From NCBI GenBank assembly GCA_014871385.1, contig CM026426.1:42241613-42305612 (forward strand): 64,000 nucleotides of DNA, written 5' to 3'. Position numbers and translations under genes: made by a program. This DNA comes from Ceratodon purpureus (taxonomy: Eukaryota > Streptophyta > Bryopsida > Pseudoditrichales > Ditrichaceae). Positions within the stretch are counted from its first letter, which is position 1. Every line of letters starts with the position of its first letter. A model generated the notes under the pieces. The model worked only from the letters and a program-made list of their open reading frames with translations, searched no databases and was not told the DNA's origin. Shown here in pieces: positions 22,401 through 32,459 of this stretch.

Positions 22401-24352
22401 CGAAAGTATTTCCCAATACTCAGCGACAACATAGACTGTCATTTGAGCCGGTTCAGCATCAGCAGGTTTCAACAAAGGCACAGCCGACAACGACACCAGT
22501 GGATATCCAGAATCCCCAGGGATCATCGGTACACCCTAACCTGGTTGTTGGTGCAGTAGATATTGATCGAGGCCTTCCGGTTATTTCTGTGCAGGTGGGG
22601 CAGTTAACATTGGACAACGTACTCCTGGATGGAGGGTCTGGTGTCAACCTAATTACTGAGGAGGAGCAAATTCGGTTGGGGTTGAAGGAGCCGTCACCAG
22701 CACCTTATCGATTGCGTATGGCTGATCAGGCCGTGGTGGAGCCAGTGGGGTTGATAAGGAATGTTCGGATTCATATCCATGGTATTCCGTACAATATCAG
22801 TCTGACCGTTATCAGGAACAAGGAGGTCAACGAAGCCTACAGCATGCTACTGGGCCGTCCTTGGCTCATAGATGCAAAGGTAACGCATGATTGGGGAAAC
22901 AAACTGGTTACTATCCGAGGTAACGGTACAGTCAAGACTATCTCTATCAACCAACGAAAGGGCCCTCTGCCCAAGCTGCCAGAAGTACTTGTGTGCTACA
23001 ATTTAGCTGAAGGGCTGACAGACGAGGAGGAGGATCGTTTCTTGAGAACAGAGGAGGATCTATTCGCAGTGGGGACTATTACACTACCGGAGGGTTTGAG
23101 TCTTCCACTTAACAACGGGATCAACCGACCCCCAGCCGACCTTCGCAAAGCCGACTGTACCGCAGCCGACATAAGAGCCGACTTGGGCACCGCCGACTCA
23201 GCGAAGGTACCTACACCAGTTCCGGATTCTGCCACTTACCCAGAACATTTTTATACCTTCACGGAGGGGGAAATGCCGGTGGATGAAACATCTGTAAGAG
23301 ACAAGCTAGGGGATATGAAGGTGGCAGCATGGAACCTGACTGAAGAGGAGCAGTTACGCAAGATCAATGTTGGCACTGAGGAGTCTCCCAAGATCTTGAA
23401 GATTGGAGCTCAATTGGAGCCAACTATGGCCAAGGCCGCTGAGGACCTGTTGAGGGAGTATACAGATGTGTTCGCCTGGACATACAAGGATTTGAAGGGC
23501 ATACCTCCATCGGTAGCTCAGCATCGGATTGTGCTGGAGAAAGACGTTCCGCCTATCTATCAGGCCCGTTACAGGATGAACCCGAACTATGCCAGCATTG
23601 TCAAACAGGATATTGAGAAATTGTTGGCGGCAGGGTTCATCATACCAGTCGAGGAAGCAACCTGGCTCTCACCCATTGTTGTTGTTCCTAAAAAAAATGG
23701 TCAATTAAGGATTTGTATTGACTATAGAAAATTAAATGCTGCTACTAAAAAGGACCCTTACCCTCTTCCATTTACTGAAGAGGTGTTAGATACTGTGGCA
23801 ATTTATGAAATGTACTCCTTCCTGGATGGTCGGTCTGGTTACTATCAGATTTCGATTGCTCCTGAGGATAGGCATAAGACTGCCTTCATCACGGAATGGG
23901 GCGCTTTTGTCTGGGTGGTCATGCCTTTCGGCCTGACTAATGCACCGCCGACTTATCAGAGGGCTGTGAACAAAGCGTTCAAGGAGTACTTGGGGCGATT
24001 CATGAAGCTGTTCCTCGATGACTTCACAGTGTACAGCGACCTAGCCGACCATTTACAGAAACTGCGCCTATGCTTCGAGAAGTGCAGGCAGTATGGCATC
24101 AGTTTAAATCCAGAAAAGTGTGCATTTCTGGTCACCTCTGGCATTATACTAGGCCATGTGGTGTCCAAGGTAGGCAAGATGCCAGATCCTAAGAAGATTG
24201 AAGTTATCCAGGAGATGCCCCGACCACAGCACGGAGCCGACGTACAGGTTTTCAATGGATTTGCACAGTTCAACAGAATTTATATTAAATTCTATGCTCA
24301 TATTATGGAACCCATAACAAAACTGATGCAAAAATCCGAAGAGTTTGTGTGA
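19481..24352 (+). CDS. gag-pol: gag-protease-reverse transcriptase
   Basis: ATG at 19481 in the context CATCCATGG opens 1,623 codons. Residues 1-500 are charged and Pro/Gln-rich. The retrotransposon gag fold lies at about 510-680 (YFDKCAWFNGETDEQV, AQRWFDDWL). Two CCHC knuckles follow (about 703, CTVCKKFGHEDKYC; about 772, CFLCLGTDHQMRNC). The retropepsin active site is LLDGGSGVNLIT (about 1047). Reverse transcriptase starts near 1363 with LRICIDYRKLN and has FLDDF as the catalytic box (about 1510). The frame ends at TGA (24350-24352), where related polymerases carry a conserved Trp just before RNase H. After eight more codons a second TGA (24374-24376) again replaces a probable Trp, and the same frame continues into RNase H. 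The copy is therefore probably unable to make full-length Pol unless the stops are suppressed. Confidence 0.93.
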   Translation: MEEGDQNDLRAERQARERFRRYMQRDERATEPTLAEPHGRLSSQGSAAKQVGELIDMEVENDLSSSDGRTRESRFEGETQFEKGDRLSRQPDPTSTPWKYQDMKRTSSFRRDFSTAADDYNTFREERRQTQEVFAEPTQWPSTVTGRADVGIEPTRGRSRPVSPVHLPQIPETLPAAFQSLKQKLEETKSRSVQEQGLANPTEGGPSRNVHFLDEFRLRAEWEQEEEDKRAVEAFKADLQARRERAKQYSTTHTHSRPDPSKYLQQLEALQQAAPSGEASLHHWHTEPQWPPEPSQAAWELEFNRRVQETAQRLATQQLAAQQREQQRVERERQELAQLHDLWEDQRREREQEQTEEIPVRTPYFTDPTPEVLGDRKIPGPLPTAAPSVAHRPLAYVDHLTGDTYHSAQPTQPTDIPVRIAEPTFGESVPEVIYGGRPTVHTSSSARVGYSPAADPGGPHSAAPTPHPPRHPTVTSVVRPPAVPTARTTDFTSAPPRPPVSTQRKQLPYRAYKEGSDRDAHLRYFDKCAWFNGETDEQVIITLFGTTLVDKAQRWFDDWLDHHLYCTWEEAKEAFKLRYQEQDSDEQVYMTLRTFKQGEGEKVQDYYERFMKLIKCLQTEVGEGFKLTYFRAGLLDYLKVTTSGSTANTLTELKELARRCETNCTDASGKKLYFQAKRTEPTNSRASTANAQTDQVETVNRRFCTVCKKFGHEDKYCFVNPDNPNNRLPRAEGKPTVGVHEVSATQQTSGSGRQFNSRPGGYQNSGAGRIDGCFLCLGTDHQMRNCHLRLKFQQMLAAEKLGTNSVGVNSVELQELDNPEVATILTRAARVRAGLPLEDKELKEPEPRLPKTQADWEKEERLRKEFIALFEEINRENELAQQKEEELQKANVDNSTSTVTYGPVLDSDWAGFPDADCLQETPKLVPTEASTEPTTPQTSRAVKTVSRQILQTPITVSLGELLEVAPNLTEYVRAKVFPNTQRQHRLSFEPVQHQQVSTKAQPTTTPVDIQNPQGSSVHPNLVVGAVDIDRGLPVISVQVGQLTLDNVLLDGGSGVNLITEEEQIRLGLKEPSPAPYRLRMADQAVVEPVGLIRNVRIHIHGIPYNISLTVIRNKEVNEAYSMLLGRPWLIDAKVTHDWGNKLVTIRGNGTVKTISINQRKGPLPKLPEVLVCYNLAEGLTDEEEDRFLRTEEDLFAVGTITLPEGLSLPLNNGINRPPADLRKADCTAADIRADLGTADSAKVPTPVPDSATYPEHFYTFTEGEMPVDETSVRDKLGDMKVAAWNLTEEEQLRKINVGTEESPKILKIGAQLEPTMAKAAEDLLREYTDVFAWTYKDLKGIPPSVAQHRIVLEKDVPPIYQARYRMNPNYASIVKQDIEKLLAAGFIIPVEEATWLSPIVVVPKKNGQLRICIDYRKLNAATKKDPYPLPFTEEVLDTVAIYEMYSFLDGRSGYYQISIAPEDRHKTAFITEWGAFVWVVMPFGLTNAPPTYQRAVNKAFKEYLGRFMKLFLDDFTVYSDLADHLQKLRLCFEKCRQYGISLNPEKCAFLVTSGIILGHVVSKVGKMPDPKKIEVIQEMPRPQHGADVQVFNGFAQFNRIYIKFYAHIMEPITKLMQKSEEFV

Positions 24353-24376
24353 ATGGACAAGTGTGAAGCTGCGTGA

Positions 24377-27300
24377 TTGGAGATCAAGGACAGATACACC
24401 AAGGCACCAATCCTGGTTGCCCCACGCTGGGATTTGGAGTTTCATGTCCACACAGATGCTTCTGACATAGCCGTCGGGGCTATGCTGGCTCAGAACCAGA
24501 CAGGGAAGTGTGACCAGCCGATCTCCTATGCTTCTTGGTTGCTTAATTCCGCTGAAAAGAATTATACCACCACAGAAAAGGAAGCCCTGGCTATGGTTTA
24601 TGCTCTTACAAAATATCGTCATTATCTTTTGGGGAACAAGGTGGTTTTTTATGTGGATCATATGGCTCTACTGTACTTAGTTAACAAGCCTCAAGTGTCG
24701 GGGCGGATTGCCCGATGGCTTTTGCTATTTCAGGAGTATGATTTCACAGTGGTGTACAAGCCCGGCAGGACGCATGGCGCAGCCGACTTACTTAGCCGAC
24801 TTCCTAACGGTGAGCCGCCTACTGGAGTCCCCGACCAGCTTCCTGAGGCTAGGTTATTCTACGTATCCCCTGAGTGGTTGCAAGACATCCGGGATTACTT
24901 GCGTACCGGAGAGCCGTCTGCCACAATGTCTAAGGATGAGAAGCGGAAGTTACTGTTACGGGCCCTTCCTTATACCTTACTGGATGGAGTGTTACATAAG
25001 AAGGGGCAGGATTTGGTACTACGACGGGTCTTGGACCCTGTCCAAGCCGATACAGTTATGAGGGAGATGCATGATGGCTGCGCAGGTGGCCACTTCTCTC
25101 AGGATATCACCTCCAGAAAGATTCTGGATGCTGGATACTGGTGGCCAACTCTCCATAAGGATGTTTCAGAGTACTGCAGGCCCTGTGACAAGTGCCAACG
25201 GGTCGGAGGATTGGCCAATACAGGACTAGCCCAGTTAGTCACCAGCCTACCTGCAGAGCCGTTCATGAAGTGGGGCTTGGATTTTGTGGGGCCCATCAAG
25301 CCAGCAGCAGCCAGGACAGGTAACAGGTACATTCTAGTCGCAACCGACTATGCGACAAAGTGGGTGGAGGCTAAGGCACTCCGAACGAATACGGCGGCTG
25401 TCACTGCTAAGTTCCTGTATGAGAATATTTTGACCCGCTATGGCTGTCCTCTAACTCTAGTCAGTGACCAAGGCACTCACTTCATCAACGAAGCCATCGA
25501 ATACCTGGTACAGCATTTCCTCCTGCAACATCGGACATCCACAACTTACTATCCACAGGGCAATGGACAAGCAGAATCGACCAACAAGGTTCTAGGTCGG
25601 ATACTCACCAAACTTGTCAGTGACAACAAGACTGACTGGGATGAGCATCTACCGACTGCCTTATTCTCTTACAGGACCGCCTTTAAGGTTAGCACTGGGT
25701 ATACCCCTTTTCAGCTGGTCTACGGGCTTCATCCACTTATGCCTACGGAGTATACTGTCCCTACCCGCAGAACCGACGGCGAGATTGATTTTACTCAAAC
25801 TCGAGTCTTACAAGCCCGCACAGCCGACCTTGAGCAGCTCGACAGCCACCGATTGGCTGCACAAGCAGAGTCAGGAAGTCGGCAGTGGGGTAGATCCCTG
25901 TGGAGCCAACAGCATTACCGGCAGAAAGATTTTCAAGTGGGGGATGATGTCTTATGGTATCCCAAGGGTGAAAAAGAGCACGCTGGAAAGTTTAAGAGTA
26001 GGTGGTTTGGGCCTTATCGGGTTCAGTACCGACTTCCCAATAATACCGCTTTATTGGTGACCGAGGAGCATTTTGAGCCCAACCCAATTATCGTGAACAT
26101 CAACAAGCTCAAACCCTATCGCTTTTATTCGGAGGATCAGCTAGTCACTGTGGGTCCTAAGCAGCTGCCACGTGGCTCTGCCACAAACCCTATTAAGCAG
26201 CCGGAGACAGTACTGAGCTCAGCAGGCACGCATTCAAGTGACTGGTCCGAGGGCGCCCATGACTCTAGTTTTCAACCTATGCTACCTCCAACCATGGCCG
26301 AGTTCGCGCCCCCTCCCACCACTCCTCTTGGCCCGATTCGAGACGAAGCAGAAGTAGAGTTGAGCATTGATGAACCCGCATTCGCCTCCACACTCACCTC
26401 GACAGTAGGCTGTTTTTCTGTACAGCCCTTCTTTGATCACTCGGGCATCCCTTCTACCCCCCCCCCTCCACACCTCACTCCTTCTCTCTCTCCTCACCCC
26501 TCTCACGGCAAGTCGTCCACCGGCCACCTCGCACTCCCGGCCTCAGCTCCTTCTTTTTCACTGCCGCCATCGCCACCCCCTTCTTCCTCATCCGCACCCC
26601 CTTCGCCCTTATACTTCCCTGGTTCACTTTCCCCCCGACCCCCTTCTTCTATCCCAGTTCCTCCTGTGTACCTTGCCCGTGTTCTGCGGCCACTATCTGC
26701 TGCATCCCCTTCTCCTTCTAGGGTTTCAGAATATCTGTCGCTGCCATCTAGCGGCGCCACCGCCACTGCGCCTTGTCCCTTGCTGTCGGCTGACCTTGGG
26801 AGAGCTCCGCAAGCCCGCCCTGTTTCGCGCACGGAGTCTCCTCCTCCGACTGCACCACCGAGCTCTTCGACTGCCTTCTCATTTCCTTCAGCGTCTGACA
26901 GTGGTCTTCGCTGTCGACTCCTTTCAGATTCTTTACCGACTGCAGAGTCCGTGTGTCTTTGTCCTTCTTCATTTTGTAGCATTTTCCCGTGGACGCCTCC
27001 TCTTGAGCACCTCCTAGTTAGGGTTCCAGTAGGTTTTCAAGGTCAGTTGAGTCAGGTCCTACCTTCAGTCAAATTGGAGCGTCCTCCAAGTCCTTGCCGA
27101 GACCCACCAACTCTTTTCCCCCCACCTTCCTGTCCTTTCGTCCATTTTGCGTCTGCCTCTACTCTCCCAAACCCTAAATTTTGGTCGCCGTCGGCAGTGT
27201 CAGCACCTCCTGTCTCTATCCCTTTGCCCCCCCCAGTCTGTTCTTCACGTCCTTTGTGCACCACCAATCGTTTTCAGCAACCTGACCTTTCTGACTATAC

Positions 27301-27694
27301 ATCTGAGGATAGTAGTAGCTCGGATCCACTCGAGTTTCCCTTACACTGTTCTCAGGGTCCTGTTAGAACTGTTGACAGGTTTGCCTTTACATTCACCCGC
27401 ACCGACCCTGCTCACCACCAACCCATACGCAGCGGGAGGCGACGCCGTCGCGGGCATTTTGCCACATTGGAACGTTACTTTTCCCGGGGAGCGCTCCATC
27501 CAGACCCCAGCCAGGAATCGATGGAGCTTGGTGGACCGAGCCAACCCCCGCCCGAGATCACAGTGGCTGCCGCCACCGACAGCAATCGACCACCTGCCCC
27601 GGAGATCAACCTCTCCATTGCGGCCGAGTCAGCGCCCTCTCTCTCTGAGCCTGCCCAACCTACCGGAGCCGTCACGCCATCATCGGAGACCTAG
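24377..27694 (+). CDS. gag-pol: RNase H-integrase part of pol with long Pro/Ser-rich tail
   Basis: In frame with the upstream part; the true polypeptide is continuous across the two TGA codons. RNase H (residues about 15-130) has [21 protein letters not shown] and YVDHMAL. The integrase HHCC finger lies at about 233-283 ([14 protein letters not shown]). The catalytic triad is Asp in GLDFVGP (about 300), Asp in SDQGTHF (about 363) and Glu in GQAEST (about 399). The GPY/F module is at about 543 ([11 protein letters not shown]). No chromodomain is seen. Instead residues about 610-1105 form an unusual tail rich in Pro and Ser, ending at TAG (27692-27694). The next ORF continues in the same frame with no other stop between. 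Confidence 0.93.
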   Translation: MEIKDRYTKAPILVAPRWDLEFHVHTDASDIAVGAMLAQNQTGKCDQPISYASWLLNSAEKNYTTTEKEALAMVYALTKYRHYLLGNKVVFYVDHMALLYLVNKPQVSGRIARWLLLFQEYDFTVVYKPGRTHGAADLLSRLPNGEPPTGVPDQLPEARLFYVSPEWLQDIRDYLRTGEPSATMSKDEKRKLLLRALPYTLLDGVLHKKGQDLVLRRVLDPVQADTVMREMHDGCAGGHFSQDITSRKILDAGYWWPTLHKDVSEYCRPCDKCQRVGGLANTGLAQLVTSLPAEPFMKWGLDFVGPIKPAAARTGNRYILVATDYATKWVEAKALRTNTAAVTAKFLYENILTRYGCPLTLVSDQGTHFINEAIEYLVQHFLLQHRTSTTYYPQGNGQAESTNKVLGRILTKLVSDNKTDWDEHLPTALFSYRTAFKVSTGYTPFQLVYGLHPLMPTEYTVPTRRTDGEIDFTQTRVLQARTADLEQLDSHRLAAQAESGSRQWGRSLWSQQHYRQKDFQVGDDVLWYPKGEKEHAGKFKSRWFGPYRVQYRLPNNTALLVTEEHFEPNPIIVNINKLKPYRFYSEDQLVTVGPKQLPRGSATNPIKQPETVLSSAGTHSSDWSEGAHDSSFQPMLPPTMAEFAPPPTTPLGPIRDEAEVELSIDEPAFASTLTSTVGCFSVQPFFDHSGIPSTPPPPHLTPSLSPHPSHGKSSTGHLALPASAPSFSLPPSPPPSSSSAPPSPLYFPGSLSPRPPSSIPVPPVYLARVLRPLSAASPSPSRVSEYLSLPSSGATATAPCPLLSADLGRAPQARPVSRTESPPPTAPPSSSTAFSFPSASDSGLRCRLLSDSLPTAESVCLCPSSFCSIFPWTPPLEHLLVRVPVGFQGQLSQVLPSVKLERPPSPCRDPPTLFPPPSCPFVHFASASTLPNPKFWSPSAVSAPPVSIPLPPPVCSSRPLCTTNRFQQPDLSDYTSEDSSSSDPLEFPLHCSQGPVRTVDRFAFTFTRTDPAHHQPIRSGRRRRRGHFATLERYFSRGALHPDPSQESMELGGPSQPPPEITVAAATDSNRPPAPEINLSIAAESAPSLSEPAQPTGAVTPSSET

Positions 27695-27724
27695 CGTCGA
27701 GGGGTTAAGCGGAAACTCACCCTA

Positions 27725-29932
27725 ATGGATGGTCGTCTACCTAAGCGCCTCCGAATTCCGCGGAAGCTTCAGCGTCGGTGGAAGGTGAAATTCGAACCTT
27801 TCAAGAACTGGACACAGTGGACAGGGATGGCGGATGAGGACTGGGCTTCTCAGATCAGCCTTGAAGTTTTTTACAACTTCAGCTGGCCCGAACCCCGCAC
27901 CGAGCCCTTGCTCGACTTTGTGGAGGGCTTCGAATACGTACACCCACCGGCCGGCAAGCGTCGACCCGCGGCAGAGCTTGGGAGGCCGATCAGGTCTATG
28001 GTACGGGGCAAGCTTGTAGAAATTACTGCCTTCGTCATTCGAGCCGCACTTGGGTTTGAGGCAGGGATAGACCTAGCAGGCTGGAAACCTGTCCATGGTT
28101 ACCACCATCGATACTCCAGGTATGGACTCACTGCCGCCGACCATAAACATGATGGGAATCGGGTTACTGCTTTGCACCCTGCATATCAGGTTCGGGTTCA
28201 GGCACTTGGGGACGCCATCGGCTTCAAGCAACGTCATATTTTCGTCACCAACGATATGTTGGAGCATATGTTCGCGGCAGAGGAGGCTCAGGCCCGAGAT
28301 AAGTCCTTTGATTGGTCACACTTCGTGCTGACCAATCTCCGCCGCCACCTTATCTACATTCACACCCAAGCTCCAGGAGTGAGACGGCTGCGAGAGGCAC
28401 CTGTGATGGATGCCATTCTGTCAACCTGGTTTCCCGAGCGCGAAGACGTCACTGCCCCTCTTCTTGTATCTTCGAGTGTTGATACTCGTGACGGCAGCCA
28501 TGAGGGGGCTCCAGTCAGCGACCCTCACCCTCTCCATCAAGTCGGCTCCACCCTGCGTGATAGGACCAGCGGAGCCGACCTACCAGCAACAGTGAGCGCT
28601 TCTGTGGACCCGGCGCTGGCCAATACCCTCACATCCAAATCTATGGAGGGATCTTCCGACGTCGGTCGTCCAACCCGGCGCCTTACTCGCCAAACCCTTC
28701 ACAGCCGCCCTGCTGCCACCATCCCGCCACCGACTACCACACCCCAGGGCGTACCACCGGCTTCCACTGAGTCTCCGCCTTGTAGGTATCCTTTACGTTC
28801 CCGAACGCCCGTGGCTGTCGCAGCTACAGTTTCGTCCGATTCCGAGCCACTTATAGTTGGACGAACTACAGCACTTCCGCGTACCCCCCTCACGAGAGTG
28901 TGCAGCTCCTTTAGCGAGTCCCTGGCTGCGGATCCGCTTCCTCCATCATCACCACCGGCTTCGCTTCATCCTGACCCGATTCTGACTACGCCGATGGAGA
29001 TTTCGAGGGCAGTTCACTCAATTCCGGAGGTTCACAGTACGAGTGGGGCAATCATACCATGGCGTCCATTCTTGGTTTTTGGTCGCCCTTTTCCCCCTAT
29101 CTCCAGGTCTACAGGATTTCCAGACCCCGCACCAGGCCCGACACCATCCCAACACCCCAGCCCGTCCCCGACTGTTCCAACGGCACCCACTGCCCACACT
29201 ACAGCAGGCCCCTCACATCCGAGCCGACCCCTACACACACACCCCGGGCATTCTTCTGGCGGCAACGTTGATTATACTCCTGGGAGCCTCCCCACCGACG
29301 CCACCTCTCATTCTGATTTTCAGCTCCTGCTGAATAACTTGAACGCCATGGCAACTGTCCTTGTAAGGACACGTGCAGCAGCTAGCCAGCTTGAGGCTAC
29401 TCGGCTCTCCCGTGATGGCCGCATCACTGAGCTCGAATCTGACCTCACTGAGCTCACAGGGACGATTAGCGACCTTACAAATCGGTTGCAAACCTCCGAA
29501 GCTCCTAGAAAAGCTCTACTCCTCGACAACTCCAAGCTCCAGGAATCCATCGCCACCCTCCAGGATCAGCTCGTCGCTCCCGCTGTTCTACACAGCCGAC
29601 CTGAGCCATCCCTTCGGCGTCTCGAGTTAGAGCAGCACCTCGGCCACCGGTTACAGCAAGCCGACCTCCTTGTGTTGGAGAATCAGAAGCTAACGTTACA
29701 GCTAGCCACTCTAACCCTCCCTCCCCGTGAATTGAGTCGTGCAGTCCGAGACTATGCTGCATCCAAGCAACACGACCTGGACGCCGCCCTCACAGCCCAC
29801 CGAGAGGACTTCGCCCGGCAACAGAGGTGGCTTCGTCGTTTTGAAGAACGAGACCCCACCTTCGAGCCCTGGCTGGAGGACGATGAGCCCACTTGCGCCG
29901 AGCCGACTTCGTCACCACCCGTCACTAGCTAA
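27725..29932 (+). CDS. additional retrotransposon ORF after pol, unknown function
   Basis: 735 codons from ATG 27725, in the same frame as pol and separated only by TAG 27692-27694 plus ten sense codons. The N-terminal third looks globular (KFEPFKNWTQWTGMADEDW, then HGYHHRYSRYGLTAADHKH). The middle is Pro/Ser/Thr-rich. The C-terminal part (about 530-700) is a coiled coil with several Leu heptads. I see no signal peptide, transmembrane segment or protease domain, so an envelope role is not supported. The position after integrase matches that of env-like or accessory ORFs in other plant retroelements. It is inside the LTR pair and well kept, so it probably serves the element, perhaps as a capsid- or chromatin-interacting factor; this is inference. 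Confidence 0.85.
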   Translation: MDGRLPKRLRIPRKLQRRWKVKFEPFKNWTQWTGMADEDWASQISLEVFYNFSWPEPRTEPLLDFVEGFEYVHPPAGKRRPAAELGRPIRSMVRGKLVEITAFVIRAALGFEAGIDLAGWKPVHGYHHRYSRYGLTAADHKHDGNRVTALHPAYQVRVQALGDAIGFKQRHIFVTNDMLEHMFAAEEAQARDKSFDWSHFVLTNLRRHLIYIHTQAPGVRRLREAPVMDAILSTWFPEREDVTAPLLVSSSVDTRDGSHEGAPVSDPHPLHQVGSTLRDRTSGADLPATVSASVDPALANTLTSKSMEGSSDVGRPTRRLTRQTLHSRPAATIPPPTTTPQGVPPASTESPPCRYPLRSRTPVAVAATVSSDSEPLIVGRTTALPRTPLTRVCSSFSESLAADPLPPSSPPASLHPDPILTTPMEISRAVHSIPEVHSTSGAIIPWRPFLVFGRPFPPISRSTGFPDPAPGPTPSQHPSPSPTVPTAPTAHTTAGPSHPSRPLHTHPGHSSGGNVDYTPGSLPTDATSHSDFQLLLNNLNAMATVLVRTRAAASQLEATRLSRDGRITELESDLTELTGTISDLTNRLQTSEAPRKALLLDNSKLQESIATLQDQLVAPAVLHSRPEPSLRRLELEQHLGHRLQQADLLVLENQKLTLQLATLTLPPRELSRAVRDYAASKQHDLDAALTAHREDFARQQRWLRRFEERDPTFEPWLEDDEPTCAEPTSSPPVTS

Positions 29933-30102
29933 GGCATCGGCTGCGAATTTTTTTTAGTGGGAATTTTTTGTCTAGTTTTCCCAATTTATTTTTTAACCTT
30001 TTTATTTTTTTTTCTTTTGCCGAGGCCAACGTGTCCTCTTATCACCTTAGTTCCGTCTGTTCCCCCAGTTCTGAGGGCAGAACTACCGGAAAAAGGGGAT
30101 AA
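29933..30102 (+). other. retrotransposon 3' end with polypurine tract
   Basis: A T-rich stretch is followed by GGAAAAAGGGGA (30088-30099), which directly precedes the 3' LTR after three bases. This is the expected plus-strand primer. Confidence 0.8.
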
Positions 30103-30526
30103 TGTTAACCGGAGATTCATTCATCTCCCCCTCCCTTAGTCCTTAGCAGTTTTTCATAGTTCTCCATCCCTGGCTTCGACAGTCATCCAGTCGGCTGGAT
30201 GAACTCTGTCACAGCCGACTTGGATGAACTCTATCGTAGCCAACTGGATGATTTCTGCTGGACTCTTAAGGCAGGTTTTAGGGTTTCTGAGATCATTCTT
30301 CACTAGTGCACTTAGAGTTAGGAGAGATTGAGGAGACTTTATGAGCTACTGTACCATGATTTTGGGGCAGATTTGACCCTCTTTATACAGTTTTGACTCA
30401 CTTTTCCACTTCTTTTGAGTGTTTCGAGCATTGTATGAGTGTTTCAGCACCATTGCTAGTTGGATTTGTGTAGGGTTTTGATGGGTTGTGAAGGTTAGGG
30501 TTTTATGGGAAATCCTCCCTTTACCA
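30103..30526 (+). repeat. 3' LTR, 424 bp
   Basis: Same ends and length as the 5' LTR with about eight substitutions. Followed by the target-site duplicate GATGT. Confidence 0.97.
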
Positions 30527-30754
30527 GATGTATGAAATCCAATCATTATATGTGAGTTCATGAATAGTTCTTAATAGACCCAGGTAGATATATTTTTAAA
30601 TCTAGAATTATTTCTTTATTCTAAATATTTAGTCAGATATAATTATCATGTATATATATTCATGTATGTTTATTTATGTCTCTATTTATTTCATAATGTG
30701 TTCTTTACGCCGTGAATGGTGTAGATTTGTTTTTTCGTTTATGAAATTCTATAT

Positions 30755-31262
30755 CTTATCATTATATTCTTAAGATACATGTTAGTATCATAATATCTAT
30801 AATATAATAATATAGTATAGTATACTAAGGTACTAATATATTCATTTAAAATTTTATATTCAATTAAGAATAGTACGAGAATAATAAACCATATTTAAGT
30901 ATATACAAATCTTAAAATGATATACAAGTATTTTCAAGTATATATACGAAATATATTATTAAAAATAATAGTATAAAATTATAGAATTCAATTCATTTAT
31001 TATGGCAAACTATATACATTTTTTAGAGGATTGAATTTTTTATATTTAATCATGAGAAGCAAATATTTAAACCATGGTATGCCTTGTATGATTGGCATGG
31101 AATTTACATAAACCCTAATCAATTCATTAACGTCCTACCTTGACTAATATTCGTACAATTTTATTACATTCTAATAAGAAAGTGGAATGTTTGGTACATT
31201 CATATAATTTAAAAAAACAAAATTCATAATTCATGGATTCAAATGAAACGTATTAAATCAAT
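30755..31262 (+). repeat. left arm of terminal inverted repeat
   Basis: Its reverse complement matches 32460-32960; see the element entry. Edges are approximate. Confidence 0.75.
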
Positions 31263-31379
31263 GATCATAAGTATAATTGTAGTATTAATATATGATATCA
31301 AGAAAGGCTCTAGATGCTTGTGCAAGCATACAATCCCATTAATCAATTCTTTAATAATAAATTAAAATGTCACATTTAA

Positions 31380-32350
31380 GTAAATCCGGACTTTCAAAAC
31401 TCCACATCGGTCAAAGTCTTGTTACCGAGTCTGGTCAAAGTCCCCTTCGTAACTCTGGAACATTGAGCTTCCTGCCCCTGCCCCTTCATAAGCATAAGTT
31501 CCTTTGCGCGACGAAACAGTTGTTCCATTCTTAGTCTCCCTTCTATTTCATCTACTTGTAGTTCATTTGCTGTGATGAGGAGGGCGGGCGGTGGTTTTAG
31601 GGTGTCAAGTTACGCGCTAGACGAGTGGGAGCCAGTTGTTTTGCCACAAGGAGTGGAGGAGCTTCGTCCGTGGTATATGGCGGTGGAACGCGCCCGTGGT
31701 CGCGGCGTAGCCATTCCCGATTGGAACCGCATTGCACGCCTAATGCAGCCTGGTGTAGAGTGGGATTGGACTCTTGCACATACTCTAGAGCAAATGGAGA
31801 TTATGAACGCTTCCGACATCAAGTTTCCCCTCACCTCCGGGGAGGTCTTCTCTACGGCTGATTCAAATGAGGAGGAGAGCGGGGATTTGGGGAGCCCATC
31901 ACATCAGTGACGAGGTGAAATGTTATCTCCTCGTAACCCTTAACCTTGCCCTTAGTTCGATGTTTTCATAGTAATAGATTCCGGTTGTTGTATGTCTTGC
32001 GCAGAATTCCATTGCCTGATGCTGAGTTCGTGGTGAGTGTCAAGAGGATGAGTCCTTGCTTTTGACATGCACTTTTCGGTTTAAAACCCTAAACATCATG
32101 CCATCTGATACTCTTTTTCTCTTTGCTCCTGAACTTGCAGGCATCTTTGATATACTCCTGCGGTTTAACTTCTTGCTGCTAATCAGCTGAGATATAGGAA
32201 GGGGACTTCAGCAAGTAGTTAGCAGGACCGTTATATTATACGATATTTGGCAACCATAGATGTAAAAACATATGACTTTCATCTTTTGGTAACTTTCGCT
32301 GATGGTGTTCCCCGTGTGGGTTGTAAACTATTTTTGGAATGGAATGCCTT
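31380..32350 (+). pseudogene. copy 2 of a two-copy unknown gene family
   Basis: The first frame (31572-31910, 112 codons, ATG start) encodes MMRRAGGGFRVSS, PQGVEELRPWYMAVERA, then VEWDWTLAHTLEQMEIMNAS and an acidic end. The block is an inverted homologue of 11690-12680. A second conserved coding-like block at about 32180-32340 (LLAANQLRYRKGTS, DRYI, LATIDVK) contains TAG where copy 1 has AAG. Conservation of protein words in two separate blocks, with drifted sequence between, suggests two exons. The function is unknown. It sits exactly between the two inverted-repeat arms. Confidence 0.6.
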
Positions 32351-32459
32351 CAAATTAGGGTAGTTTAAGATAAAAACCAGAGTTTCATTTGATGCTTTCA
32401 TATTTGTATATTTTGTATTCTAATATTTCCATGCTTTATAATAAATTTAGTAGTAAACT

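Larger units (their letters stand above)
18013..30531 (+). mobile_element. complete Ty3/gypsy-like LTR retrotransposon with extra ORF
   Basis: The element runs 18018-30526 and is flanked by the perfect 5 bp target-site duplication GATGT (18013-18017 and 30527-30531). Both LTRs are 424 bp, begin TGTTAACC and end TTTACCA. I count eight substitutions between them (about 98% identity), so the insertion is fairly young. Domain order gag, protease, reverse transcriptase, RNase H, integrase places it in Ty3/gypsy. A long leader (18442-19480), a polypurine tract (30088-30099) and a 735-codon ORF downstream of pol complete it. Gag-pol and the extra ORF are all in one frame, broken by TGA at 24350-24352 and 24374-24376 and TAG at 27692-27694. 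The word GCCGAC is strikingly frequent throughout. Confidence 0.97.

Noticed and set aside
24350-24376. TGA read as Trp through an altered genetic code
   Set aside because: Other frames here end at TGA or lose Trp to TAG as well, and ordinary TGG codons are common; decay is simpler.
26282-27675. Gly/Arg/Glu-rich minus-strand frames opposite the pol tail
   Set aside because: Antisense shadows of the Pro/Ser-rich coding sequence; no independent support.
27725-29932. Envelope glycoprotein identity for the extra retrotransposon ORF
   Set aside because: No signal peptide, transmembrane helix or Cys pattern of an envelope; only its position fits.
29957-30139. Small hydrophobic open frame after the extra retrotransposon ORF
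   Set aside because: It is a T-rich 3' untranslated stretch before the polypurine tract, with no ATG; the Phe/Leu content is a composition effect.
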